A program made the translations under genes and the position numbers. Under the pieces are notes generated by a model, which was not told where the DNA came from, did no database searches, and worked only from the letters and a program-made list of their open reading frames with translations. From the NCBI GenBank assembly GCA_016286205.1, contig JAEESF010000010.1, positions 35,399 through 99,398 on the forward strand: a DNA stretch of 64,000 bases, in the 5' to 3' direction. This DNA is from Colicola sp016286205 (lineage in GTDB: Bacteria > Bacteroidota > Bacteroidia > Bacteroidales > Paludibacteraceae). Of the stretch, positions 1 to 9,518 are shown in pieces (within the stretch, counting starts at the first letter, position 1; each line of letters starts with the position of its first letter).

Positions 1-3000
1 GGTGATATGGTAGGGAAAGATCCGGTAATGATTAATTCGGAGGTACCTGGTGGGCACTGGAGTGTAGAAGTGACGCCGATACTAAACTTGGACCTGAATT
101 GTACTCCAACCAATTACGAAGCGCAATATAAGAAAACCGGCTTCACTCTCCAACCTGATGCCTTCGGGCATATGGATGTGTCTGTATTCCGTATGGTTAG
201 CGATAGCAATGTCTTCAATCTGGCGCAAGATACTACGGGACAATTCATCGATCAACAGTTTGTGCAATACGAGAGCGAAACTCACCTATATGGATCTTAT
301 GTCTATCGTTTGAACGGTGGTGCTAGCCGTTGTCCATGGGAGGCTCCGGACTCTACCTGTTTCTATACACCGAAGATGCAACTCTCTGCCGGAACACGCA
401 ATCTGGAGGAACCGAAACTGGATATCGATGTTCACGAGCGCAGCAATGTGCCGCATGACCAAGCAGCTATCTTCAATCTCCGTATGAGCAATGAGGGTGG
501 AGGCAACGATGGCATATCGGCTACCTTCAAACTCAAACTGGCTGATAGCTCCAATCCAAAGGGAGCTAAGGTCTATATCGATGGAACTCCGTTGTCGGGT
601 GCAGGACGTGATATCAGCCTCTCGTCAGGACAGATTATCAACAAGACCATGGAGGTTTATGCGGGCGAAGGATACGACTTCGAGAACCTTGTGGTTCAGT
701 TGTCTTCCTCTTGCTGGTCGCCTAGTGTTTCCAAGGCTACTTTTTCGGTACACTACATGCCTGTCTCAAGCCCTGTTAATATTTCCATACCGCATGACAA
801 GTGGATTCTCAATACCCTGTCGCCGAAGGATGATAGAGGCTATTACATGCCTGTGACTATTGATGGATTCGATACTAACTACAAGCAGTTCGACCATATT
901 GAGTTCCAGTACAAACTCACTACTCAATCAGACGATGCTTGGGTCAACCTCTGCTCCTACTATGCTTCCGATAGTCTCTACGCTGAGGCTTCCGGTACCA
1001 AGGCAATGATTTCCAATGGCAAGATAGAGAATGTACGCTTCTATGGCGAACGTGACCCGATGGAGCAGAAATACGACCTGCGTGCGGTATCCTTCTGCCG
1101 TCATGGAACAGGTTTCATCACGCGTACCTCGCCTGTGCTCTCGGGTATCAAGGATACACGTCCACCACGCGTATTCGGTGACCCAGAACCGGCCAACTCT
1201 ATCCTGAGTGTGGGCGACCATCTCATGCTACGTTTCAATGAACCGATAGCCGGCAACTACCTCGACGAGGATAATAACTTCCAATTACTGGGAGCAACCA
1301 ATGGTTTGGGTATTACCGCCTCTACTTCGGTACACTTCGATGGCACTTTCCGTTCGTATGCATATAGCAAGGTTGACCGCAACCTGGCGGCTAAGTCTTT
1401 CTCTATCGATATGTTGGTTCGTCCTTCTTCGCCTTCGCCGGCACAAGTATTCTTCTGCCATGGCGATGATGGTAAGGGTATCATATTCGGTAAGACCGAC
1501 GACAATCGTCTATATGCACAGATGGCGCCTGGTACTGTCATCTACTCCAAACCATTGGATGAGCCGATGACCGCCTTCACACGCGTCGTTATGACCTATG
1601 ATGCTGAGAAATCCAAACTGCGCTTCTATGCTGGTACGATGGAAGTTACCGACGATTCGGGAGCAGGAGCACTTAAGCCTGGATTTAAGTATTCGGTCAA
1701 TGCTCCGCTTATCTTCGGTAAGGGATTGCTTGGTGACCTACTTGAGGCACGTGTATGGACTAAGGCGTTGACGTCCGAAGAGGTAGTCAATACCTTCATG
1801 GTTCGCCTCACGGGATACGAGCGCAAACTGGCTGCGTACTATCCGATGAATGCAGGCAAGGGAGAGACACTCACCGATATGGCCAACGGAGCTACACTGT
1901 ATATGCAAGGTGCTTCTTGGACCACACCGACCGGTATCTCGCTCTTCAACGATGGTTCGCAGAATGTCAAACTCGACCAGAATGCTCTCTCGCGTTCTAA
2001 CACGCAGGATTATTCGCTCATGTTCTGGTTTAAGACCTTCTCTTCCAATGCTACGCTCTTCTCGGCTGGCTGGAAGGCTGCTACGGATTCCACCGATGCA
2101 CAAGGTACATGGATTGGCTTTGAGTCGGGTGAACTCATCTTCCGCAACGGCAACCTGGAGATGCATACGGGTAATTACTCCGATGATACGTGGCATCATT
2201 ATGTGCTCACAGTCAATCGAACTTCCAATATCGTTTCTATCTTCGTGGACGCTAAGTTGATTCACCATTTCTCGGCAGATGGTATCAGTCCTCTCAGTGG
2301 AACGATGTATCTCGGTGCATTCAGTTATCAAGGTAATATTGATGAGTTCGTACTCTATGAGCAGGCATTGCCTAAGTCGCTCATCGAGGCATACGACAAT
2401 ATCGCACCTCATGGCGACGAGATGGGCTTGCTTGCTTATCTGCCGTTTGAGGAACGCAAGGAGAACAGCAGCGGTATTATGGAGGATGTATTCACTATCA
2501 ATAACCGTTGTATCTTCAAGGATTCTGAAGGCAATGTGGTAGACAAGATCCAACCGCTCATTCTAGAACCTAAGAATCCGGAGTTTATGGCTGACAAGAC
2601 CGAGGATGCTCCTGTTCGTGATCGCAGTGCGTTGAAGAAGTTGAACTTCGATTGGGCATTCAACCAAGACCAATTGCTCATCAATCTCAATATGCTCGAC
2701 CACGAAATCAACAAGCAAACAGTCTATGTGACCGTACGCGATGTAGAGGACCTCAACGGTAACCCAATGGTATCGCCGATGATGTGGCAGGCTTATATTG
2801 ATAAGAATAGTCTCAAATGGGAGAAACGTCAGATTTCGATTCGTCATACTGATGGCGATCATAACGAGAACATCTACGACATCGAGATTATCAACAACAG
2901 CGGTCGTCGCCACCAATATACCATTGAACAACTGCCCGAATGGTTGAGCGTGGATGATTCCTATGGTACGCTCGAGCCGATGGATGAGAAGACTGTTCGC

Positions 3001-4497
3001 TTTACCTTCAAGTCAGACATGGCTCCTGGTCTATATTCCGAGCTCATCTATCTAACCGATGAGAACGATCTTAGCGAACCATTGCATGTTGAGTATCTTG
3101 TTGAGACAGAGTGTCCGTGGGAGGAAGTGGACAAAGATAAGTTCCCGTACACTATGTATGTCTGCGGTAAGGTGAAGATAGATGGCTCCTACGATGACGA
3201 TAGCCGTGACAAACTCATTGTTACCTATCGTAACGAATGCGTGGGTATGGCCAACATTACCTTCAACAACCAGACACTCGAAACCGATGTCTACCTCACT
3301 ATCTATGGTACAGACGATATGCTCAACCAGCCGATGCACTTCCAGTTGTGGCAGGCCGAGACTGGTAAGATATATGCTCTAACGCCAGACCGTGAGATCG
3401 TCTTCCGCAGCAGTCAGATACTTGGATGTGGCGATGACAATGGAGTTCTCTTCACTACGGGTGGTAGCGAGACCCAGAATATCGAGCTGCAACCAGGATG
3501 GAACTGGACTTCCTTCAATCTCAATCTCCGCCCTGATGAGACAGGATCTATCAACGACGTGATGAGTGCAGCCGAGCCGTGGACCGTAGGTGATCAGATC
3601 AAGAATCCGTTCACTCAGACCTTCTGCGATTACTCGCTCATTTCTGATCGCTTCGTTGGTTCGCTCACTCATTTCCACTACATCTGGATGCACATGATTT
3701 ACGCAGCGAACCACAATACAATACGTGTGAACGGTAATGCCATTCCTGCAGACTCCATGTCTATCACGCTTCGCGGCGGAGTATGGAATGCCTTCCCGTG
3801 TCTCTTGAGCAAGACCACCTCTATCACTGAGGCATTGGCCGGCTATTACGACAATGCTACGGCAGGCGATGTGCTCAAGAACCACGACCGATTTGCAGTC
3901 TTCTCACGTGATGGCAAGTGGGTAGGAGACCTCACATCTATCCGCCCGGGAGAAGGATATATGTTCTTCCGCCAAGGACAGGGAGATGTTCAGTTGCATT
4001 TCTACGACCGACTGACTTCTTCGACTCCTGCTCCGCGTCGTCTCAACGAAGCGGCTGACGAGCCTGTCTTCCGCAATCCGAATGCATCGACCAACATGAC
4101 GATGATTGCTAAGGTTCTGACTGATGGACTCGTCAACGAGGATACTTATCTCATGGCTTATGTTGGTGCTGAATTGGCAGGTATGGCTCGTCCGCAAATC
4201 GTGGATAACGACACTCTCTTCTTCCTCACCGTTAGCAGTGATCGCGCAGCCAAGGTGCGCTTCGTTCTCAAGCAGAAGGGTAAGATCTATCCGCTCACCA
4301 CTAGCGTGGATGGAACAGCGGCTACGCCTATCACGTATGCGCCGAATGCACACCACGGCAATCTCTTGTCGCCTGTGCTTCTCGAGCCAGGTGACGAAGA
4401 TCGTGCACGTAAGATCATCGAGGATAATCACGTCTACATCATCCGTGGCGGACAGCGTTACGATGTCATTGGACGTAGAGTGGAAAATGCGAAATAA
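1..4497 (+). CDS. Giant LamG-domain surface protein, 5' end outside window
   Basis: The frame is open from base 1, the first ATG (7) has no clear ribosome site and no signal peptide follows it, so the N-terminus is missing. At least 1,498 codons are visible. Counting from that ATG, I see two concanavalin/LamG-like jelly-roll domains at about 430-600 and 640-800 (the second with the typical WHHYVLTV strand), a BACON/Ig-like sandwich at about 935-1030, a beta domain with an ECVGMA motif at about 1040-1150, a GWNWTSFNL domain at about 1160-1335, and a second copy of the ECVGMA-type domain (AELAGMA) at about 1355-1470. The last 25 residues (VYIIRGGQRYDVIGRRV) match the tails of four other secreted proteins in this window. 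Inference: a large exported, surface-attached protein that binds glycans or protein. The LamG call is firm; the function is not. Confidence 0.85.
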   Translation, partial: GDMVGKDPVMINSEVPGGHWSVEVTPILNLDLNCTPTNYEAQYKKTGFTLQPDAFGHMDVSVFRMVSDSNVFNLAQDTTGQFIDQQFVQYESETHLYGSYVYRLNGGASRCPWEAPDSTCFYTPKMQLSAGTRNLEEPKLDIDVHERSNVPHDQAAIFNLRMSNEGGGNDGISATFKLKLADSSNPKGAKVYIDGTPLSGAGRDISLSSGQIINKTMEVYAGEGYDFENLVVQLSSSCWSPSVSKATFSVHYMPVSSPVNISIPHDKWILNTLSPKDDRGYYMPVTIDGFDTNYKQFDHIEFQYKLTTQSDDAWVNLCSYYASDSLYAEASGTKAMISNGKIENVRFYGERDPMEQKYDLRAVSFCRHGTGFITRTSPVLSGIKDTRPPRVFGDPEPANSILSVGDHLMLRFNEPIAGNYLDEDNNFQLLGATNGLGITASTSVHFDGTFRSYAYSKVDRNLAAKSFSIDMLVRPSSPSPAQVFFCHGDDGKGIIFGKTDDNRLYAQMAPGTVIYSKPLDEPMTAFTRVVMTYDAEKSKLRFYAGTMEVTDDSGAGALKPGFKYSVNAPLIFGKGLLGDLLEARVWTKALTSEEVVNTFMVRLTGYERKLAAYYPMNAGKGETLTDMANGATLYMQGASWTTPTGISLFNDGSQNVKLDQNALSRSNTQDYSLMFWFKTFSSNATLFSAGWKAATDSTDAQGTWIGFESGELIFRNGNLEMHTGNYSDDTWHHYVLTVNRTSNIVSIFVDAKLIHHFSADGISPLSGTMYLGAFSYQGNIDEFVLYEQALPKSLIEAYDNIAPHGDEMGLLAYLPFEERKENSSGIMEDVFTINNRCIFKDSEGNVVDKIQPLILEPKNPEFMADKTEDAPVRDRSALKKLNFDWAFNQDQLLINLNMLDHEINKQTVYVTVRDVEDLNGNPMVSPMMWQAYIDKNSLKWEKRQISIRHTDGDHNENIYDIEIINNSGRRHQYTIEQLPEWLSVDDSYGTLEPMDEKTVRFTFKSDMAPGLYSELIYLTDENDLSEPLHVEYLVETECPWEEVDKDKFPYTMYVCGKVKIDGSYDDDSRDKLIVTYRNECVGMANITFNNQTLETDVYLTIYGTDDMLNQPMHFQLWQAETGKIYALTPDREIVFRSSQILGCGDDNGVLFTTGGSETQNIELQPGWNWTSFNLNLRPDETGSINDVMSAAEPWTVGDQIKNPFTQTFCDYSLISDRFVGSLTHFHYIWMHMIYAANHNTIRVNGNAIPADSMSITLRGGVWNAFPCLLSKTTSITEALAGYYDNATAGDVLKNHDRFAVFSRDGKWVGDLTSIRPGEGYMFFRQGQGDVQLHFYDRLTSSTPAPRRLNEAADEPVFRNPNASTNMTMIAKVLTDGLVNEDTYLMAYVGAELAGMARPQIVDNDTLFFLTVSSDRAAKVRFVLKQKGKIYPLTTSVDGTAATPITYAPNAHHGNLLSPVLLEPGDEDRARKIIEDNHVYIIRGGQRYDVIGRRVENAK

Positions 4498-4515
4498 TCA
4501 AAATCGACGAATAGT

Positions 4516-4992
4516 ATGAAAACGAAATTATTGATAATCGCTTCTTGCGCCCTGCTGCTTCTGGCAGCGGGTTGCAAGAATCAACCGGAAACATTAGGCG
4601 GCAGCATTAACAAACCCGCATGGCAAAAACCTGCCGAGTATGATTACAGCAGTTCGATGACTGCGGTTGTAAAAATCGACTTGCTAAAGGACTATCCATC
4701 AATGGCAATGGATTGGCATCTTCGCGAGAGCGATTTGCTGGCTGCTTTCATCGGCGACAAATGCTGTGGAGTGGCTAGTTATAACCAAGCTGACAGCCTC
4801 TTCTACCTCTTTATCGGAGATGCGGCTGACCCAGCACTCACAGACAAACAGGTAACGCTACGCTATTGGTCTGCGTATTACAGAAATCTGTTCCTCGCAG
4901 CCAATGTATTCCCGTTTGTCAACGACGGACGCCAAGGAGACGCAGATGCCCCCTTTGTGCCGACTTTTGTTGTTGTGGAAAAAGATAAATAA
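4516..4992 (+). CDS. Small lipoprotein related to the ECVGMA-type domain of its neighbour
   Basis: This 158-residue protein begins with a lipoprotein signal (MKTKLLIIASCALLLLAAGC), so it should be anchored by Cys20. After a short linker it carries one beta domain with the pattern DLLAAFIGDKCCGVASY, an aromatic strand SLFYLFIGD and LRYWSAYYRNLF. That order resembles the two ECVGMA/ELAGMA domains of the giant protein 18 bases upstream, so the two may be related and act together. It is probably co-transcribed with that gene. Its 3' end lies 4 bases from the end of the convergent peptidase gene, with no visible terminator between. No specific function is recognised. Confidence 0.75.
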   Translation: MKTKLLIIASCALLLLAAGCKNQPETLGGSINKPAWQKPAEYDYSSSMTAVVKIDLLKDYPSMAMDWHLRESDLLAAFIGDKCCGVASYNQADSLFYLFIGDAADPALTDKQVTLRYWSAYYRNLFLAANVFPFVNDGRQGDADAPFVPTFVVVEKDK

Positions 4993-4996
4993 ACCC

Positions 4997-7030
4997 TTAC
5001 CAAATACTTACGCGGTTCTCCGGGGCGATATAGAGTGGTGACTCTTCGGTCACATTCCATGCCTCGTACCACGCACCTATTTGCGGTAGTGCACCATTAA
5101 CGCGCCAACGTCCGAGTGAATGAGGATCGGACTTGGTGCGTTGTAGTATCTCTTCCGGACGAATATTGCCTGCCCATACATTTGCATAAGCCAGGAAGAA
5201 ACGTTGTGCAGGAGTAAATCCATCACGGGTCTGCAGGCGGTCTTTCTCTGCTTTCGCTGCTTCGTTATTGCAGAATGCCAGATACGATACTTGCAGTCCT
5301 CCGTGGTCAGCGATATTTTCACCCAAAGTGAATGCACCGTTGGCATATACGCCCGGAGCTACCTCAATCTTGTTGAAGGCTTCTTCCATCACTTTCGTGC
5401 GCTCGTCAAAGGCAGCCTTGTCTTCGGCGGTCCACCAGTTGGCTAAGTTGCCGTTTTTGTCAAACTGACAACCTTGGTCATCGAAGCCGTGAGTCATCTC
5501 GTGGCCAATCACAACACCTATTGCGCCATAGTTGAACGCATCGTCTGCGCTCATGTCGAAGAATGGATATTGCAGTATACCTGCAGGGAAGCAAATCTCG
5601 TTGCTTGAAGGATTGTAGTAGGCATTCACCGTTTGAGGTGTCATATACCATTTTTTCTTATCCACCGGTTTGCCCAGATAACTCATGCTGTACTCTTGTT
5701 CAAACTTAGCAGCGCGCTGCAGGTTGGTGTAGTACGCATCGTTTTTGTCAATCGTCAGTTTGCTATAGTCACGCCACTCATCGGGATAACCGATCTTGAT
5801 GGTCATTGCATTCAATTTCTCCAGTGCTTTAGCTTTCGTCTCCTCGCTCATCCAAGTCAGGTTCTCGATGCGTTGACCAAGCGCTGTTTGCAGATTATGC
5901 ACCAATGCCAGCATACGCTCTTTGTTTTCCTCGGGGAAGTATTTCTTTACGTACATCTGTCCTACGGCTTCGCCCAGCGTACCATTCACAATACCTACGG
6001 CGCGTTTCCATAGTGGCGATGGCTCCTCGCGACCGCTCAGGATATTGCCATAGAAATGGAAATTCTGCATGTAAATCTCTGTCGTCAGATATGATGCCGA
6101 ACCATCCAATACCTGCCATGCAAAAAGAGTCTTTAGATCTTCCAGTGGCTCTTCTGCCAGCATCTTGCCTACTTCCTGCAAGTGAGGAATCTGACCGATA
6201 GACAGACTGTCCAGACTGATACCCAGTGCTGCGAAATACTGTTTCCAGTCAATCTGCGGAACCAGTGCCTGCAAATCGTCCACAGACATCTTGTTGTAGT
6301 TCACTTGCGGGTCACGCAGTTCTACATTCGAGTATGCGGCTTTGGCCAAACGAGTCTCCAGTCGCAGCACTACATCAGCACGTGCTTCGGCATTGTCGAA
6401 ACCGTAGAGTTCGAACATACGTGTCACATGCTTGCGATACTCGTCGCGTATCATGCGTGTGTGCTCGTCTTCGTCAATATAATAGTCTTTCTCGCCCAGT
6501 GCAAAACCAGCCTGATACTCATTCAAAATGTTCATCTCGCTGTTCATGGCATCGGCATCAACATACATTGCCCACAGACCGAATTCCATCGCTTTGCCCA
6601 GCACTTCCGAGAGTTGCTCACGATTGGCAATTCCTTCGATTTCATCGAGAGTTTTCTGTACGGCTGCAATACCTTCCTGGTCACGTCTAGCGGTGTCCAT
6701 ACTTAGGTTATACAGGTCGCCGATTTTTTGCTCTACGGTGCCATCTTTTACCTTTCTGTTTCCATCTTTCGCCTTCTCCGCAATCTCCTGAATTAGTCCA
6801 TTCACTTGCTCCAAGTTCTGCAGGCCCAGTTTGTCGAACGAACCAAATCGGCTGTATTCCGGAGTCAAAGGGTTATTGGCCATCCATCCGCCACAGGCGT
6901 ATTGATAGAAATCGTTTTGTGCCACAACGGTTGTATCGAGGTTGGCAAGGTCGATACCCGTAGTCTGTTGTTTAGTACATGCTGTTGTCATAAGCATAAT
7001 CGCTCCAAGCGATAAAAGTAGTTTTTTCAT
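4997..7030 (-). CDS. pepO: M13 family zinc metallopeptidase (PepO/neprilysin-like) lipoprotein
   Basis: A 677-residue oligopeptide-cleaving metallopeptidase, exported and lipid-anchored. The chosen start gives the signal MKKLLLSLGAIMLMTTAC; the frame runs 23 codons further upstream, but that part covers the promoter. The family motifs are present in order: NAYY substrate-binding motif, zinc site VIGHEMTHGFDD (HExxH, near residue 510), third ligand in ENIADHGGL (ExxxD), and a C-terminal Trp (RVSIW). Length fits bacterial PepO (about 630-690). It stands alone, transcribed away from rsmF from its own promoter at 7069-7100. Family role: breakdown of short peptides in the periplasm or at the surface. 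Confidence 0.95.
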   Translation of the reverse strand: MKKLLLSLGAIMLMTTACTKQQTTGIDLANLDTTVVAQNDFYQYACGGWMANNPLTPEYSRFGSFDKLGLQNLEQVNGLIQEIAEKAKDGNRKVKDGTVEQKIGDLYNLSMDTARRDQEGIAAVQKTLDEIEGIANREQLSEVLGKAMEFGLWAMYVDADAMNSEMNILNEYQAGFALGEKDYYIDEDEHTRMIRDEYRKHVTRMFELYGFDNAEARADVVLRLETRLAKAAYSNVELRDPQVNYNKMSVDDLQALVPQIDWKQYFAALGISLDSLSIGQIPHLQEVGKMLAEEPLEDLKTLFAWQVLDGSASYLTTEIYMQNFHFYGNILSGREEPSPLWKRAVGIVNGTLGEAVGQMYVKKYFPEENKERMLALVHNLQTALGQRIENLTWMSEETKAKALEKLNAMTIKIGYPDEWRDYSKLTIDKNDAYYTNLQRAAKFEQEYSMSYLGKPVDKKKWYMTPQTVNAYYNPSSNEICFPAGILQYPFFDMSADDAFNYGAIGVVIGHEMTHGFDDQGCQFDKNGNLANWWTAEDKAAFDERTKVMEEAFNKIEVAPGVYANGAFTLGENIADHGGLQVSYLAFCNNEAAKAEKDRLQTRDGFTPAQRFFLAYANVWAGNIRPEEILQRTKSDPHSLGRWRVNGALPQIGAWYEAWNVTEESPLYIAPENRVSIW

Positions 7031-7068
7031 TATAGTTGAACGTTTTTGTTGAGTTCGAATTTGCGGTG

Positions 7069-7100
7069 CAAAATTACAACAATTTTTTGATATAAACAAA
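7069..7100 (-). promoter_or_regulatory. Promoter of pepO
   Basis: On the minus strand TTTG (7097-7100) is followed after 20 nt by TAATTTTG (7069-7076), matching the Bacteroidetes -33/-7 pattern. The -7 box is followed by ACC and then GCAAA, an inverted copy of its TTTGC. Confidence 0.8.
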
Positions 7101-7108
7101 TGTAAATT

Positions 7109-7173
7109 TCAAAATCACGGGATAATATACGTTGTATATTATAGGTATGGGTAGGATACGTGATTGTCTCGTG
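7109..7173 (+). repeat. Structured intergenic repeat, copy A
   Basis: This is one of four related elements in the window. It has an outer inverted pair AATCACG (7113-7119) / CGTGATT (7159-7165), an inner perfect pair ATAATATAC (7122-7130) / GTATATTAT (7134-7142) with a 3-nt loop, and one GTCTCG box (7166-7171). It sits between the divergent promoters of pepO and rsmF. Function unknown. Confidence 0.85.
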
Positions 7174-7210
7174 ACCATCATGGAGTGGGCAAACTATTTT
7201 TAGATAAAAA

Positions 7211-7242
7211 TTTGCATATATGCAAAAAAAGTATTAACTTTG
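7211..7242 (+). promoter_or_regulatory. Promoter of rsmF
   Basis: TTTG (7211-7214), 20 nt, TAACTTTG (7235-7242). The -33 box is the left half of a perfect 16-bp palindrome TTTGCATATATGCAAA (7211-7226), which recurs at the aroB promoter. Confidence 0.85.
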
Positions 7243-7262
7243 CAGCCGTTTTTTAGGAACGA

Positions 7263-8606
7263 ATGCTGCCACTGGATTTCATAGAGAGCATGCGTCAGCA
7301 GTTAGGAACTGAGGCAGAAGAGTTGTTGCGGGCACTGGAGACAGAGCCTGTGACCAGTATTCGCTTGAACTCCAAACTGGATGTGCTGACCTTTGATTGC
7401 GACACCGATGAGGTGCCGTGGCATATCGATGGTTATTATCTCAGTTCGCGTCCGCAGTTCACGCTAGACCCGCTTTTCCATTGCGGTTGCTTCTATGTCC
7501 AAGAGGCTAGCTCAATGTTTGTTCAACAGGCGTTGGAGCAATATGTTGACAGCAATAGTGTGGTCCTCGATCTCTGTGCTGCGCCTGGCGGCAAGAGTAC
7601 CCTGATCAGCGAATTTCTCGGTCATGATGGTCTGTTGCTGAGTAATGAGGTAGTGCGTCAACGTGTTTTTGTTCTCAGCGAGAATATCCAGAAATGGGGC
7701 AATGGCAACACTATCGTCACTCATAACACGGCTGCCGAATACGGTGAGCGTTGTCGCCATTTGTTCGATTGCATCCTAGTCGATGTTCCTTGTTCGGGCG
7801 AAGGTATGTTCCGCAAAGACGAGCAAGCTCGTAGCGAATGGAGTTTGAAAGCTGTGCGTCAATGTGCTGAGCGCCAACGCAGTATTCTTATGGATGTGTG
7901 GGATGCGCTCAAACCGGGCGGTATTCTGCTATATTCCACTTGCACCTTCAATGCCGAAGAGAACGAGAAGAATGTGGAGTGGGCAGCGGAGACGCTAGGT
8001 GCCGATATCTTACCCGTTGACTATGACCAGTCGTGGGGAATAGTAGAAGGTTCCATAGGCTACCATTTCTATCCGCATAAGACCAAGGGCGAAGGATTCT
8101 ATCTATGCGTGCTGCGTAAGCATGAGGATGAGCTGTACGAGCCATTCCACTTTAAGGAGCCGAAGCAACCTAAGGCTGTTCCGCATCCTGAGTTTCTCAG
8201 CGAGATGCGCACTTGGTTGCAACATCCGGATGAATGGGCCGTGCGTTATGTAGACCGTTTTGCAACGGCCTATCCAATTAAGTATAAGGAATTGATTGAT
8301 GCTTTGTCCGAACGACTGACCTGTATCTCTACGGGCTTCGGTTTAGGCGAGGAACGCGGTCGTGGCATTGCTCCGCAACATAGCCTATCGATGGCTAAGG
8401 ATTTCCGCAAAGATGCATTCCCCAATGTGGCTTTGACTCTTGAGCAGGCTTTAGCTTATCTGCGCACGGAGGCCTTGACAATGACCGATGTGCCGTTGGG
8501 ACTTCTGCTCGTAACCTACGAAGGCGTGCCTCTTGGTTTCGTCAAGAATGTGGGCAATCGTCAGAATAATCTTTATCCCAACGAGTGGCGTATCCGCCAT
8601 CTCTAA
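7263..8606 (+). CDS. rsmF: 16S rRNA m5C methyltransferase, RsmF/NOL1-NOP2-sun family
   Basis: A 447-residue S-adenosylmethionine-dependent RNA cytosine-5 methyltransferase. The SAM-binding motif I DLCAAPGGKS is near residue 105, and the two cysteine motifs are VDVPCSGEGMF (motif IV) and YSTCTF (motif VI); the latter Cys is the usual nucleophile and the former releases the product. The C-terminal part (about 300-447) looks like the RsmF-type accessory domain. The ATG lies 21 bases after the -7 box, giving a short leader. It is monocistronic, with its 3' end facing the convergent lipoprotein gene. RsmF family membership is firm; the exact modified base is inferred. Confidence 0.93.
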   Translation: MLPLDFIESMRQQLGTEAEELLRALETEPVTSIRLNSKLDVLTFDCDTDEVPWHIDGYYLSSRPQFTLDPLFHCGCFYVQEASSMFVQQALEQYVDSNSVVLDLCAAPGGKSTLISEFLGHDGLLLSNEVVRQRVFVLSENIQKWGNGNTIVTHNTAAEYGERCRHLFDCILVDVPCSGEGMFRKDEQARSEWSLKAVRQCAERQRSILMDVWDALKPGGILLYSTCTFNAEENEKNVEWAAETLGADILPVDYDQSWGIVEGSIGYHFYPHKTKGEGFYLCVLRKHEDELYEPFHFKEPKQPKAVPHPEFLSEMRTWLQHPDEWAVRYVDRFATAYPIKYKELIDALSERLTCISTGFGLGEERGRGIAPQHSLSMAKDFRKDAFPNVALTLEQALAYLRTEALTMTDVPLGLLLVTYEGVPLGFVKNVGNRQNNLYPNEWRIRHL

Positions 8607-8631
8607 AATTTACTCTGATAAAGATTTTGGC

Positions 8632-9462
8632 TTATTTAATCTTTCTAGCCAAACGCACTGCACGCCCAGCCGATGGGTCGGCTTCTATCGTGCGCACTAC
8701 TTCATCGGAGAACTGCAATTGGCTCGCGTAGCAGTCATAGCCATCAGCTATACTTGAGGTCCAATAACAACCCTCATTCCCAGTCCACGTTGGTTCTGTT
8801 TTCCCTCTCCGCAAACCAGCACATGGTAGGAACACGGCTCCCGTCGCCTCTAGTTTTTCCCATTCTGCAATACTGTAGTTGTTTACCGCAAATGCAGTAG
8901 CCTCCGGAGTGAAGCGGATATCATTTGGTTGCTTCCATTTGTCGGGCAGCAAAAGCAGTCCTTTTATCCCCGCCACGTATGCACGACTATACAGTTTCTT
9001 GGCATTGGGGCGTTTGTTGAGTATAAAATCCCACTCGTCACGACTCAAGGTGTACCATTGGTCTCCTCCGAAGAATCCATTCGAGGTATGTATACCCCAG
9101 TCGCGCTCAGTACCTGCGATGTCTTTCACCGTAGGGATATAGTGCTCGTAATCGCTCTGCGTGTCCCAGGGCTGTATATCTTCTGCACCTGTGGCGCCCC
9201 ACCCGAACAAATCAATCCACGTAGTTGCACTCTCGCCAATCTGAGTGTTGCCCTCACCGATGATGTCGTATTGCTTCTCCGCAAAACGCCATTCTCCTTC
9301 ACTGGCCAGGAACTGCAGGTTGCCCGGGGCAAACAACACTTTATCGCGCGTGCTTACCGAGAACACACGGTCTTTGTTCTGCTTCAACTCGCCCGATTTT
9401 TCACAGGCGGTAGCGCATACAACAATTGCTAATAGGGAAAGAATTTTAACTAGCGTTTTCAT
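8632..9462 (-). CDS. FISUMP-like lipoprotein (formylglycine/sulfatase-modifying-like fold)
   Basis: A 276-residue lipoprotein with signal MKTLVKILSLLAIVVCATAC. The mature part carries a domain with recognisable landmarks: VLFAPGNLQF, WRFAEKQYDIIG, WIDLFGWGATG, RDWGIHT, LSRDEWDFIL, LLLLPDKW, GAVFLPCAG, GCYWTSS and GRAVRLA. The same landmarks occur twice in the large secreted protein at 60670-62694, so this window holds three copies. In Bacteroidales this domain type is found in secreted lineage-specific paralogue families; its function is not established. It has its own promoter (9487-9518), placed partly inside the end of the upstream helicase gene. Confidence 0.8.
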   Translation of the reverse strand: MKTLVKILSLLAIVVCATACEKSGELKQNKDRVFSVSTRDKVLFAPGNLQFLASEGEWRFAEKQYDIIGEGNTQIGESATTWIDLFGWGATGAEDIQPWDTQSDYEHYIPTVKDIAGTERDWGIHTSNGFFGGDQWYTLSRDEWDFILNKRPNAKKLYSRAYVAGIKGLLLLPDKWKQPNDIRFTPEATAFAVNNYSIAEWEKLEATGAVFLPCAGLRRGKTEPTWTGNEGCYWTSSIADGYDCYASQLQFSDEVVRTIEADPSAGRAVRLARKIK

Positions 9463-9486
9463 GGTGAGTAATGATTATTATGGGCA

Positions 9487-9518
9487 CAAAAGTACTACTT
9501 TGTTTTGATATGTGCAAA
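9487..9518 (-). promoter_or_regulatory. Promoter of the FISUMP-like lipoprotein
   Basis: Minus strand TTTG (9515-9518), 20 nt, TACTTTTG (9487-9494). The upstream half overlaps the last codons of the DEAD-box helicase gene (stop at 9495-9497), so the lipoprotein can be expressed separately from the upstream run. Confidence 0.78.
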
